Below are positions 1 to 8,728 of a DNA stretch of 46,240 nucleotides, piece after piece (positions within the stretch are counted from its first letter, which is position 1; each line of letters starts with the position of its first letter). Below the pieces are notes generated by a model that saw only the letters and a list, made by a program, of their open reading frames with translations, ran no database searches and was not told the DNA's origin. The translations under genes were made by a program, and so were the position numbers. The stretch lies in the NCBI GenBank assembly GCA_003154775.1, contig PMES01000022.1:1-46240 (forward strand), given 5' to 3'. The DNA is from Acidobacteriota bacterium (GTDB lineage: Bacteria; Acidobacteriota; Terriglobia; Acidiferrales; UBA7541).

Positions 1-308
1 TTGGTGACGAACTTCGGCTAGGGTGCGATTCTCTAGAACTTTCAGCCCTTGCACCACGACTGGCCCACGGGTCAGTAGATTCCCGATGCATTCCACCGTA
101 GCGTAGCTCAGGAGCGGTGAGTGCCAACTCCTGAGAAAACTTCGTGCTTTCAATTCAGCCTGTCGGCTTGTGTGGCTTTCCCGCTCTGCCATGAAGCTGG
201 CTGCGAAGGTTGCGCGCGCGCTGCTGTCGTTCCGGGCCTCAGGTGGCTCGCAGCCTTTCCGAAGTGGGTGCTTCCCGGGGAATCCTGCAAACGTGACGAG
301 GTGGTACG

Positions 309-770
309 ATGATGGATACCGAAGCCTTCCGTGAATTCAAGACGGGTCTCTCGCTGCTTCGAGATAACTACTCCGCGAAAGCCCTGCAGCATATCCAGCG
401 CGCCGCTGAACTTGAAAAAAACAATCCTTATTATATGTCTTACCTCGGTGTGGCCCTTGCGCGCACGGAACGAAAATGGGCGGATGCGGAGCGCATGTGC
501 GACACCGCCGTGCATATGAAGCGCAATCAGGCGCAGCTTTATTTGAATCTCGCGGAAGTCTACATGGCTGCGGGGCGCAAGGAAGACGCGCGGGAAGCCC
601 TCATCGCCGGCATGAAATATGCGCGCCGCGATATCCGCTTGAACATCGCCATGGCCAAGCTCACGCCGCGGCGCTCGCTGATTTTCTCGTTCCTGGGACG
701 CAAGCATCCGTTGAATCGCCACTTCGGAATGCTGCGCCACCGGACGCTGCAGGCCATCGGCAGGACTTGA
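309..770 (+). CDS. TPR-repeat protein
   Basis: A 153-residue soluble protein built of tetratricopeptide repeats. Repeat-like helical pairs are visible at about residues 10-38, 40-73 and 74-107, with the usual small/aromatic pattern (YLGVALA, YLNLAEVYMAAG). The last 40 residues are basic and contain TPRRSLIFSFLGRKHPLNR, so the C-terminus may bind nucleic acid, membrane or a partner. TPR proteins act as scaffolds; no enzyme domain is seen and I cannot assign a partner. Two ATGs stand in tandem at the start, preceded by a GAGGTGG ribosome-binding site. It is monocistronic: a clear terminator follows. Confidence 0.75.
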   Translation: MMDTEAFREFKTGLSLLRDNYSAKALQHIQRAAELEKNNPYYMSYLGVALARTERKWADAERMCDTAVHMKRNQAQLYLNLAEVYMAAGRKEDAREALIAGMKYARRDIRLNIAMAKLTPRRSLIFSFLGRKHPLNRHFGMLRHRTLQAIGRT

Positions 771-813
771 GAGCCGCAGGACGCTGCGATCTTCCCTAAC
801 CCCCAAACGCAGG

Positions 814-853
814 AAGGGCGGGTGGCCACAAACCATCCGCCCTTCTTGTTTCT
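814..853 (+). terminator. Rho-independent terminator after the TPR gene
   Basis: A GC-rich stem (AAGGGCGG and TGG paired with CCA and CCGCCCTT, one mismatch) closes a short loop and is followed by a T-rich tail, CTTGTTTCT. Confidence 0.8.
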
Positions 854-935
854 CACCCCTGATTGCCTATAAGTGTATCGCCGCCCCCCGTGGGTATTTT
901 GGGGAGGGCTTCCTGGAAAGTCCTGACGAGCCGGT

Positions 936-1349
936 CTATTTACGCTGATGGGCGCGGCCGAAACTGTAACCGCCTTGCAGCCCCATCTCCATCAGAATCT
1001 TGAATCCGATCCCAATGAGGCCGTTGGGCAGCGGGTCGCGCCGCACGACTTCCGCCAGGTACTCGTGGCTCATCGAGCTGGGGTCCTTGGAGTACGGCAT
1101 GGTCACGAACAGCCGCATGCCTAGCTCGTATTTCTCCTCGCTGGACTGGAAAAACACGCCGCTGCGGGAAACGCTCAGCGAGCCGCGGATATCATCGAAC
1201 GGCTCCTTCTCTGGATCCGACGGCCGCAGATGCATCAACTGGGTGATCCTGCAACGCCGGCTACCGCGGCGTTCTGCCTGCGAAGGCCGTGGTGGCATAC
1301 CGCTATTGTTGGTTCCTGTTTTCATTATGAACTCGGCCGGGGACGCCAT
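936..1349 (-). CDS. PilZ-domain protein
   Basis: A 137-residue protein with the layout of a PilZ domain: a basic N-terminal stretch (ERRGSRRCRI) that would supply the RxxxR c-di-GMP contacts, then SLSVSRSGVFF, matching the second PilZ motif (D/NxSxxG), then a beta-rich segment ending in GIGFKIL. PilZ domains bind cyclic di-GMP and control motility, polysaccharide export or adhesion; the target here is unknown. I chose the ATG at 1349 because it follows a GAGGAGAGG ribosome-binding site; the frame is open further upstream without a better signal. The first PilZ motif is not perfectly canonical, so binding of c-di-GMP is inferred. Confidence 0.65.
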   Translation of the reverse strand: MASPAEFIMKTGTNNSGMPPRPSQAERRGSRRCRITQLMHLRPSDPEKEPFDDIRGSLSVSRSGVFFQSSEEKYELGMRLFVTMPYSKDPSSMSHEYLAEVVRRDPLPNGLIGIGFKILMEMGLQGGYSFGRAHQRK

Positions 1350-1594
1350 GAATGGCCACCTCTCCTCATACAGGTCTTGTATAGAGATGAGGATAAAGCC
1401 GCATAGGCACAAAACCTATAGGGAAACGGTACTTGGCAGAAAGTAGTGCGTCCTGCAGCAATTGTAGTACGAAAGTACGGCTCCCGGCAAACCGGTCTTC
1501 ACCCTGTTTTCGCCCGCCAGCTTCCGTCCGCGTGACTTCCGCCCCGCAGTTGTGCGATTCTCTAGCTGAAATTTCCACGCTGACGAAGGAACCC

Positions 1595-2554
1595 ATGCTC
1601 AAGCGATTCAAAGATTTGTCGGAGAAAGAGATTCTCGCCCTCGCCATTACCAGCGAAGAAGAAGACGGCCGCATCTATGGCGCGTTTGCCGACGCCTTGC
1701 GCGAATCGTATCCCGCAACCGCGGAAATGTTTGAAGAGATGCGCACGGAAGAAGCCGGCCATCGCGATCGCCTGCTGGCCTTGTTCCGCCAGCGCTTCGG
1801 CGATCACATTCCCCCGATTCGCCGAGAAGACGTCCGGGGCTTCCTGCAACGCCGTCCGGTTTGGATGATGCGCCCGCTTGGCGTGAAAGTCGCTCGCCGC
1901 CAGGCGGAAATCATGGAGATGGAAGCCAGCCGCTTCTATTCCCGCGCCGCCAGCCTTACCTCCGACGTGCACATGCGCGAACTGCTGAACATGCTGGCCG
2001 ATGAAGAGCGCAAGCACCAGCGGGCCGCCGGGGCGTACGAAGACAAGTACCTCACGGAAACGGCAAAATCCCTGGAAGAGGAATCGCATCACCGGCTGTT
2101 TGTGCTGCAATTCGTGCAGCCCGGGCTGGCCGGGCTGATGGATGGTTCCGTATCCACGCTGGCGCCGCTTTTTGCCGCGGCCTTCGCGACGCACAAAAGC
2201 TGGGACGCCTTTCTTGTCGGAATGGCGGCAAGCATCGGCGCCGGCATATCCATGGGCTTCGCCGAGTCGCTTTCTGACGATGGCTCGCTTACCGGGCGCG
2301 GGTCCCCTTGGATTCGCGGCACGGTGACCGGCTTGATGACCAGCGCCGGAGGGCTCGGCCACACGCTTCCCTTCCTCATCCCGGACTTCCGGCTGGCCAT
2401 CGGTGTCGCGGTCATCGTCGTGGCCATCGAGCTGGGTGTCATCAGCTACATCCGGCATCGCTACATGGACACGCCGTTTTTGCAGGCAGCGTTTCTGGTG
2501 ATTGTCGGCGGAATCCTGGTGTTTCTCACCGGCTGGCTGATTGGGAGCTCCTAA
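1595..2554 (+). CDS. mbfA: Ferritin-like/VIT1 fusion membrane protein (MbfA-type iron exporter)
   Basis: A 320-residue fusion. Residues 1-150 form a rubrerythrin/ferritin-like di-iron four-helix bundle ([35 protein letters not shown] carry the metal ligands). Residues about 165-320 are a VIT1/CCC1 transporter domain with several membrane helices ([53 protein letters not shown]). In alphaproteobacteria MbfA exports iron and protects against peroxide; the ferritin part senses or delivers iron to the inner-membrane pore. The ATG at 1595 follows AAGGA and begins the family's usual [14 protein letters not shown]. No operator for Fur/Irr-type repression was recognised upstream. Confidence 0.85.
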   Translation: MLKRFKDLSEKEILALAITSEEEDGRIYGAFADALRESYPATAEMFEEMRTEEAGHRDRLLALFRQRFGDHIPPIRREDVRGFLQRRPVWMMRPLGVKVARRQAEIMEMEASRFYSRAASLTSDVHMRELLNMLADEERKHQRAAGAYEDKYLTETAKSLEEESHHRLFVLQFVQPGLAGLMDGSVSTLAPLFAAAFATHKSWDAFLVGMAASIGAGISMGFAESLSDDGSLTGRGSPWIRGTVTGLMTSAGGLGHTLPFLIPDFRLAIGVAVIVVAIELGVISYIRHRYMDTPFLQAAFLVIVGGILVFLTGWLIGSS

Positions 2555-2713
2555 CATCAATCATTTGGATTGCGCGGCGAAGAAGTCGGAATTCCTGCAC
2601 CGAGAATATCGTAAAAGGGCGGTGCGCAAACCCGTGAGGCGTCGTACACTAGCGGGCGAAGCAGGCAGGGCATCGGGTCGAGTGGCACCACATCAAATTC
2701 AAGGGGAGACGAA

Positions 2714-3313
2714 ATGTTGAAGGGAGTTGTGTTGGGGATCGTGCTGGGAGTTGTGCTGGTGATGGCCGGAGTCTACTTTTATTTTTCTTCCGGGCACGTG
2801 CCCGTAGCCACGAACTCACCGGAGATGCCACTAGAGAGGAAATTCGCGGCGGCGGCGCTGCACGCGTACCTCGACCAGCAACCGCACCCGAATCCGCAAG
2901 TGGCGGCGGATGAACCGAATTTTCTGGCTGGCGCAAAGGTATACAAGGACCAGTGCGCCTTTTGCCACGGTCTGCCCGGCGAGCCGAAGACGATGGCTGC
3001 CGACGGCATGTTCCCTAAGCCACCGCAGTTGTTTCGCGGCGTGGGCGTGACCGACGACGAGCCCTGGGAGACCTACGTCAAGGTAGAAAGCGGCATCCGC
3101 ATGACGGGCATGCCGGGATTCAAGGAGCATCTGAGCGATCGCCAGATGTGGCAGGTGAGCGTGCTCCTGAAACATGCCGACGGGCTTCCGCCAACCGTGA
3201 AGGATTTCCTGACCGGTGAGACTCCCGCTCCGGTAGCCGTGACCTCGGGAGCGCCCGCGACGCCAGCGCCGAGCATTGCGACAGCGCCGCCGGCGGGAAC
3301 TGCCAGGAAGTAA
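2714..3313 (+). CDS. Membrane-anchored c-type cytochrome
   Basis: A 199-residue protein with an N-terminal hydrophobic segment (residues 3-25) that is either a signal anchor or a signal peptide, followed by a periplasmic class I cytochrome c domain. The haem attachment motif CAFCH lies at about residues 78-82 and the likely sixth ligand is the Met in TGMPGF. The C-terminus is a low-complexity Pro/Ala/Thr tail. Single-haem cytochromes of this type pass electrons in the periplasm, often to an oxidase or dehydrogenase; no such partner is adjacent. The start is supported by AAGGGGAGA just before the ATG. Confidence 0.85.
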   Translation: MLKGVVLGIVLGVVLVMAGVYFYFSSGHVPVATNSPEMPLERKFAAAALHAYLDQQPHPNPQVAADEPNFLAGAKVYKDQCAFCHGLPGEPKTMAADGMFPKPPQLFRGVGVTDDEPWETYVKVESGIRMTGMPGFKEHLSDRQMWQVSVLLKHADGLPPTVKDFLTGETPAPVAVTSGAPATPAPSIATAPPAGTARK

Positions 3314-3414
3314 GCCGGATTTTTCAGCCACGCGCAAAAGAAAAGCCGCAGGACTCGAAGACTCGCCGGGCACTACAGAGCTGTCTCCCAGTTTGCTTAA
3401 CAACACCAAAATAA

Positions 3415-3490
3415 GTCATTCCGAAGGCGGAGTTTGCTGCGGTGCACCGAAACTTGTCATTCCGAGGGCGGGGTTTGCCCGAGGAATCTG
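3415..3490 (+). repeat. Two tandem GTCATTCCGAG dispersed repeats
   Basis: Half-elements starting at 3415 and 3456, the second ending in GAGGAATCTGC. They are the same family as the full palindrome at 16668-16753 and the single copies at 3670 and 40257. Confidence 0.6.
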
Positions 3491-3790
3491 CTTTTTCTTG
3501 GATTGTCGCTGCACCTTCGGGATATCAGACAACAGCGATCAGCAATCAGGAAGCGAAGAGGAAGAGTAAGGCTAACGCCCCGACCCGGTCGGCGTAGCCG
3601 CCGGCCCGTCTTCTGTTCTCCGTCATCCTCTGGCAGCGCCCACTCTTATTTCGCCTCCTGCCCAGCCCTGTCATCCCGACCGGAGCGGCCCGATCTTTTC
3701 TTCCGCGCCGCTTTTTGGCGCGTCGGGCCGCGCAGTGGAGGGATCCCTCTTCGCTTCTCTTCTCTCTGCCAATCTCTGCGTCGGCGTTTA

Positions 3791-3807
3791 CCCCGACCCG
3801 GTCGGGG
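3791..3807. repeat. CCCCGAC..GTCGGGG palindrome
   Basis: A perfect 7-bp inverted repeat with a 3-base loop. A related copy is at about 3579-3593 and another at 40147-40163. It could form a hairpin in RNA from either strand. Confidence 0.5.
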
Positions 3808-4288
3808 CGTTATCTTTCGTTTTTTCTACGCCCAACATTCCCTAACAAATGTCTTGACACTCGAATAACTATCTGCCATACTCCTCCACGTTGGAAAGTG
3901 TGCCCCGCGTCTTTTTCCATCGCGGATTTCCCCTCACTCCGATTTCAATTGTCTATCAGGAAATTTTGCTTTCCTGGATACGCTCCTATGCCCGCTCGTC
4001 CCCCTCCGCCTAAGCCCTTCCGAATCACACACTTTCAAATCAGTATGAAAACAAACCACTTCATCCCCCTTTAGAATCAACACTTTCAAAAAAAGGGGGG
4101 AGGGGTCCTCACCACTTGTATTGCGCCCCGCCTTGGCAAATCCGCAAAGGGTGGGCTGGGGCTTATGGCAATCAAGATTGTTCTGGAACAAGAGGAAGGA
4201 AGAGAACCCCAAGACACAGCCTCTCACCACAAGGCTAGGGCACCCAGAATTTGCTTCGCATTTATCGTCCGGGCCACGAACTCTCCCG

Positions 4289-4696
4289 TCAATGAGAGGC
4301 GGGTGAGAGTGATTCCGCGGCGTGTTGATGTTCTTTGGCCCTCTGCAATGCGATACCCGCCGCGCAGTGGTAATAGTCTGCGAGACCCTTGTGATTCTGG
4401 TAGGGCGTCGGATAGATCTTGCCGTACATACTGGGGTGCGTCGCGAAGTAATCTGCGAGTTCTTGCTCTTCCTTTTCCTTTTGCTGCAATTCTTGCGCCT
4501 TCTCTTCATAGTACGCAGCAATACGCCGGTGATCGTCCGATGTCTTTGCATTTTTAAGCGCCACGTTCAGTTCTTTGTCATTTGAGATAGCCTGCGGGGC
4601 GGCATGAGCGGAACCATTGCCCAGCGGTAAGCACACTGGAAAAACCGCGGCAAACAATGCGTTCCTGAGATTTTGGTGGAAACCCTTTGTTAGCAT
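4289..4696 (-). CDS. Small secreted helical protein of unknown function
   Basis: A 135-residue protein with a signal peptide: basic start, hydrophobic core (LFAAVFPVCLPLG), and a likely cleavage near AHA-AP. The mature part is almost wholly helical and charged, with a Glu/Lys/Gln-rich segment (EEKAQELQQKEKEEQEL) and two tyrosine pairs (AAYYEEKA, LADYYHCAAG), suggesting a short helical bundle in the periplasm. I do not recognise the family. The ATG at 4696 follows AGGAGG with good spacing; an upstream TTG is in frame but less likely. Confidence 0.6.
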   Translation of the reverse strand: MLTKGFHQNLRNALFAAVFPVCLPLGNGSAHAAPQAISNDKELNVALKNAKTSDDHRRIAAYYEEKAQELQQKEKEEQELADYFATHPSMYGKIYPTPYQNHKGLADYYHCAAGIALQRAKEHQHAAESLSPASH

Positions 4697-5257
4697 GGGA
4701 GGCCCCTCCTGGATCAATTGCTAGGTTTTGTACACCGCGGATTCCATGACTGGATTCACGCTTACAAAATCACCCTGCAAAATCATTCATAAAGAAGGCC
4801 GGAAGAGTTCATAAGGATTTGCTGAATGACTGGGGTTTTGCCGGTTAGGCCAGATGGTGTGGTGTGCTGTTCTGCTGGGGAGGAGTTCCGCCATTCACCG
4901 AAACCCTATGCTTTTTTAGTTTATTCATTATGGCCTTCTTACGCATTGCTTACGCGCGCTCCCGCAGGCTTAGGCGAGAAAGGGAACGCGCACGGTCAGA
5001 TGACTCGGTCATTGTTGCTGCAGCCTGGCGACAATCTCCCGAATCAAGCCCCAAGACCGTGCGCATTGGTGTCGCTTCTCTTTCCGCACGCACAGGTGAT
5101 CGGCTTAGAGCGCCGGAGACGGCAGCGTTCGCACCTCTAATGACAGTTGTGACTGGCACCAACGCGTTCTCTGGCAAACGAAGGCTGCGTGCGGGACGCG
5201 GGGACGATTTCAGAGCCGGGCACGGTGTCGTGGCCGGCCAGACAACAGGAGAGTGAG
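4697..5257. other. Intergenic region between divergent genes
   Basis: About 560 bp between the secreted helical protein (minus) and the porin (plus). It must contain both promoters. I see no gene, clear operator or riboswitch in it. Confidence 0.5.
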
Positions 5258-7042
5258 ATGCGAGCATTCAACAATGATTGTAGGATTTCTTGGCTGCTGT
5301 TGATTGTCTTGGTGAGTACAATCGCGGTTCCCGTCTGTTCCTTCGCGGACGATGACAACACAGGCAAGAAGGCGAGTGATCCTCCCGCAAAACCGGCTGC
5401 GGCAAAGATCGCATCGCCCGCGCCCCTGACCGAGCGCGAGCGATACTTCCTCGATCAGTTGGAGGAACTCAAAAGGCGCGTCGCGGAACTCGAGTCCAAG
5501 GCCAGTTCGTCTGTGGTCCCCGCAGCCGCAACGCCGGCCCCGCAGCCTGCTTCATCAAGTCTTACCTCTCCCTCCGCTGCTACGAGCAACATCGGCCCCG
5601 CATCTGCACCCACGGTTCAAGCTGCTGTGACGCAATCGCCGAGCGTTTCCACGGCCGCCACGCCTGCACAAAAGACAAAGATCGATCCTTTCTCGGACTG
5701 GGACTGGACCTGGCTCAACGGCAATCCGCGCAACAAAGATGTAGCCTTCGATTCAAAATTCTTCACGCCGGAAATCCGGGCTGATGTTACCTATACTTAC
5801 GATTTCAACAAACCGATAGACGACTCGATGGGCGGGTCGAGCGAGCTGTTTCGCTCCAACGAAATCCAATTGGAGCAACTTGGCATCGGGGGCGACTTCC
5901 ACTACGACAACGTGCGCGCCAGATTCATGACTCAATTTGGCATGTATTCCACAACCACGGCCCGCAATGACCCCAGCTACGCCAAGGGGCAATGGAATAT
6001 CAACGATGCGGACCGCTACCTGGCAGAGGCATATGGTGGCTACCACCTGAACGTGTTGAACGGGATCAACATTGACGCGGGAATCTTCATGTCGTACGTC
6101 GGCCTGTTCAGCTATTACAACTTCGACAACTGGGCCTACCAGCCCTCGTACGTTTCTTCCAACACGCCATGGTTTTTCCAGGGCTTGCGAGTGCAGATCT
6201 TCCCTACGGCCCATTTGAAGATTGAGCCGTGGTTCATCAATGGATGGCAATCGTACGCCTCATCCAACTCGAGAAAGGGTGTGGGCGGACAGATCAAGTG
6301 GACTCCGAAACCCTGGTTGAACATCATATCTAACAACTACGGTCTCGGCCATGACGACCTGTACATACCGAAGCGCGGCCGCATCCACACTGACAACAGC
6401 GTCGAAGTCAGATACTTCAATCGCCCGGAGAATCTTGGTTTGGACAAAATGGCGTTCTCCTTCACCGGCGATCTGGGCTGTGAGTTTGGGGGCGGCGTGA
6501 GCTGCTACGGCGATAAAGCGGGTGGCCCCAAGCAGAGCTTCATCGGCTACATGATTTACAACCGCTTCTGGTTCCACAGGGATATGTTCGGGGTAACGGT
6601 CGGCGGCGGCCAAATTAACAATCCAGGACGCTATCTGGTCCTAATCCCGCCCATCAATGGTGAAACGGCATCCTCCGCGGCGATCAACTCACCTTACTTC
6701 ACCGGGAATCCCGGGGACCCATTCAAGGCCTGGGATTCGTCGTTGACGTTTGACTACATGCCCAGGCAGTGGCTCACTTTCCGCTGGGAGTACGACTACC
6801 GCCACGCGAGTGTTCCGTATTGGTCTGGTCGCGGCGGAATAACGCCGTCTGGTTCGGGAGGAGTGCCTTATACCAACAATGGATCTCCCCAATTCTATGC
6901 TTGCAACGACGGAAATTCGTCCTTGCAACTAACCGAACCCGCAGCGGCAACTGCCTGCGGAGCACTGGGCAGCACCGTATGGTTCCCCGATCTGCGCAAA
7001 GATGAGCAACTCATCGACATCGACATCATGGTCAAGTTCTAG
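5258..7042 (+). CDS. Outer-membrane beta-barrel porin (BBP2/OmpL-like)
   Basis: A 594-residue protein. Residues 1-30 are a signal peptide ending near SFA-DD. A coiled coil follows (LDQLEELKRRVAELESKA), as in trimeric porins, then a Pro/Ala/Thr linker to about residue 150. The rest is a beta barrel with alternating aromatic/polar strands (DVTYTYDFN, IDAGIFMSYVGLFSYYN, LKIEPWFINGWQSYA) and ends in IDIDIMVKF, with the terminal Phe used as a BAM insertion signal. It resembles the putative beta-barrel porin-2 family, thought to let small solutes cross the outer membrane. Start chosen at the ATG after ACAGGAGAG. The substrate cannot be deduced. Confidence 0.8.
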   Translation: MRAFNNDCRISWLLLIVLVSTIAVPVCSFADDDNTGKKASDPPAKPAAAKIASPAPLTERERYFLDQLEELKRRVAELESKASSSVVPAAATPAPQPASSSLTSPSAATSNIGPASAPTVQAAVTQSPSVSTAATPAQKTKIDPFSDWDWTWLNGNPRNKDVAFDSKFFTPEIRADVTYTYDFNKPIDDSMGGSSELFRSNEIQLEQLGIGGDFHYDNVRARFMTQFGMYSTTTARNDPSYAKGQWNINDADRYLAEAYGGYHLNVLNGINIDAGIFMSYVGLFSYYNFDNWAYQPSYVSSNTPWFFQGLRVQIFPTAHLKIEPWFINGWQSYASSNSRKGVGGQIKWTPKPWLNIISNNYGLGHDDLYIPKRGRIHTDNSVEVRYFNRPENLGLDKMAFSFTGDLGCEFGGGVSCYGDKAGGPKQSFIGYMIYNRFWFHRDMFGVTVGGGQINNPGRYLVLIPPINGETASSAAINSPYFTGNPGDPFKAWDSSLTFDYMPRQWLTFRWEYDYRHASVPYWSGRGGITPSGSGGVPYTNNGSPQFYACNDGNSSLQLTEPAAATACGALGSTVWFPDLRKDEQLIDIDIMVKF

Positions 7043-7276
7043 TGTTGAGTTCGGGATTCCTTGGAGGGGAAAACCTGAAGGCTGGTGGCCCGGTCGCTGG
7101 TGGTTGGTTCGCTTTCCCCTTGCGTGGGGCTTCGTCAGCCTCAGGATACCAGCTTTGTAGCTGAATGAAGCGTAATGATGAAGTGGGCGGCCTTCGATAA
7201 GAGCGAAGGCCACCCAGAATTGTCCCAGCGCACTAAAGGTGCGCCATCCGCAAAAGATAGGCGACCCGAATGTGCC
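7043..7276. other. Intergenic, with a dispersed repeat
   Basis: Between convergent genes. At about 7206-7250 a stretch beginning GGCCACCCAGAATTGTC resembles 11243-11290 (GGGCACCCAAAGTTGTC) and a shorter piece at 4237, so it is another short repeat family. No terminator was convincing. Confidence 0.4.
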
Positions 7277-8074
7277 TCAGGGCGCTAAGCCCGTGCCACG
7301 CGGCGAGGGGGCGTAATGGAACACCGCGGCGGTCATATCATCCGACTGCCCGCAATTCCTGGAGAATTCCTGGATGGCCGAGAAAACGTGGTTCAGGAGA
7401 TCCGTCGGGGAATCGCCCCCATGCCTCCGGCAGACATCCTGGACTCCGCCCAAATCGAACTCCCGGCCGTGAACATTCCGCGCATCGGTCAATCCATCGG
7501 TGCAGAACAAGACGGAATCACCCGGCTCGAGGTTGAGCGTGAATTCGTCGTAGATAACTCCACTGAATAATCCTGGCGGGAATCCGGCAAGTTGCAGGAC
7601 GCTACATTCGTTTCCACGGATGAGCAAGGGGCCGAGCATGCCGGCGCTTGTAATGCGCATCTGCGCACGAAGCGAATCAAAAATGGCGTACTGAATCACG
7701 GTATAGCGTTCTGTGATGCCGCGAAGCAGCAGCCGCTTGTTCAGGAGGGAGACAACCTGGGCGGGGGCCTGGCCGGTCTTGTGGACGCCGCGCAGTGTGC
7801 CAACCGCCAGCGCGGCGTAGAGCGCCGCCGGAAGGCCTTTCCCGCACACGTCGCCCACGTATAGGCCGATCAGGCCGTCGGGAAGGAGGAAGTAGTCCAG
7901 ATAATCCCCACCTACCTCGGCCACAGGCTGGAATTCGTGGGAAATGGTCACGCAATCGGTGCGTAAAGGCTCCCCGGGAAGCATGACGCTTTGGATGGCG
8001 CGCGCTTCCTCGAGCTCCTGCTCGCGCAACTTCTCGATGGAATGAAGATCGGCTGGGTGAGCGAGAACAGACAT
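7277..8074 (-). CDS. PP2C-type serine phosphatase (SpoIIE/RsbU family)
   Basis: A 265-residue protein that is almost entirely a SpoIIE-type PP2C domain, preceded by a short coiled-coil helix (LREQELEEARAIQSVMLP). The metal-binding motifs are present: EVGGDYLDY, VGDVCGKGLPAAL and the C-terminal SDDMTAAV; FCTDGLTDA is the fourth. Such phosphatases dephosphorylate anti-sigma-factor antagonists (STAS proteins) in partner-switching control of stress or envelope sigma factors. It lacks a sensor domain, so its activity must be controlled by a partner. No anti-sigma or STAS gene lies nearby. It is transcribed divergently from the histidine kinase. Confidence 0.85.
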   Translation of the reverse strand: MSVLAHPADLHSIEKLREQELEEARAIQSVMLPGEPLRTDCVTISHEFQPVAEVGGDYLDYFLLPDGLIGLYVGDVCGKGLPAALYAALAVGTLRGVHKTGQAPAQVVSLLNKRLLLRGITERYTVIQYAIFDSLRAQMRITSAGMLGPLLIRGNECSVLQLAGFPPGLFSGVIYDEFTLNLEPGDSVLFCTDGLTDARNVHGREFDLGGVQDVCRRHGGDSPTDLLNHVFSAIQEFSRNCGQSDDMTAAVFHYAPSPRGTGLAP

Positions 8075-8728
8075 GGTTTTGTCCGGAGGGGAGAGTACAC
8101 CGAGAGAGGGAACAACAGAGTACTAAGCGTAACACAGGGTTGGTTTGGCCCGGGCGAAATCTCGGGGGATTGTTCCCAAGTGCACCTGGGGTCGCGGAAA
8201 TGCCTGAACCGCCAGGATCTTTTATCCGGACGGGAGACGGCAGCGGGAAGCCGGCCTTAGCCGATAACGTGATTCGGCCCAAGCCGGTTCTTCCGGAGTT
8301 CGTGGCCAGGCAAAGTTCGTTGGTCTCGTACGCTCCGTAGGTTAATTAGTGCGCAGCGATTTGTTCGCCGCCGTTGACTTGGTTGGTCGCTGCGTCATAA
8401 TGAAATTCCCTTCCAGATAAGCCCTGTTGCCCCGGGCGGCCGAATTGCGCATGCATCCCTCATCAGTGGGGTTGTGTAGTCAGCCCTTGCGGCGCAAAGA
8501 AAGCCGGCACTATGACCCCGACTTCTCGTAATGGCCGGCTCAGACGAGTACCCACGTGTAACCATGTCAACCGTCATTGCGGTGTTTGCTTCCAGTGCCG
8601 CTCGCGAGCTCGCGGGAAGAGCAAGCTCGGCGCGTGGTGGAGTCCATAGCCGCAGGCTGAGGGGCGGTCCGATGCGAATTGGGGTGCGATTTTAAGCTCG
8701 TAGCCGGCGCACGATACCGGAGGCACGC
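8075..8728. other. 650-bp divergent intergenic region
   Basis: Lies between the phosphatase (minus) and the hybrid kinase (plus). It contains a 7-bp GC-rich inverted repeat (AGCCGGC at 8502-8508 and GCCGGCT at 8534-8540), and on the minus strand an 18-codon frame at 8342-8398 with AGGGAA upstream of its ATG. I do not recognise a riboswitch or RNA family. Confidence 0.4.

Larger units (their letters stand above)
3314..4288. other. Non-coding stretch with dispersed repeats
   Basis: Nearly 1 kb without a convincing gene. It holds three copies of the GTCATTCCGAG-type repeat (3415, 3456-3490, 3670) and two GACCCGGTCGG palindromes (about 3579-3593 and 3791-3807), embedded in pyrimidine-rich sequence. 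Open frames here lack ribosome-binding sites and protein-like composition. Confidence 0.6.

Noticed and set aside
8075-8728. A riboswitch or known RNA upstream of the hybrid kinase
   Set aside because: Only an isolated 7-bp inverted repeat and generic GC-rich stems are visible; no core motif of cobalamin, TPP or c-di-GMP classes.
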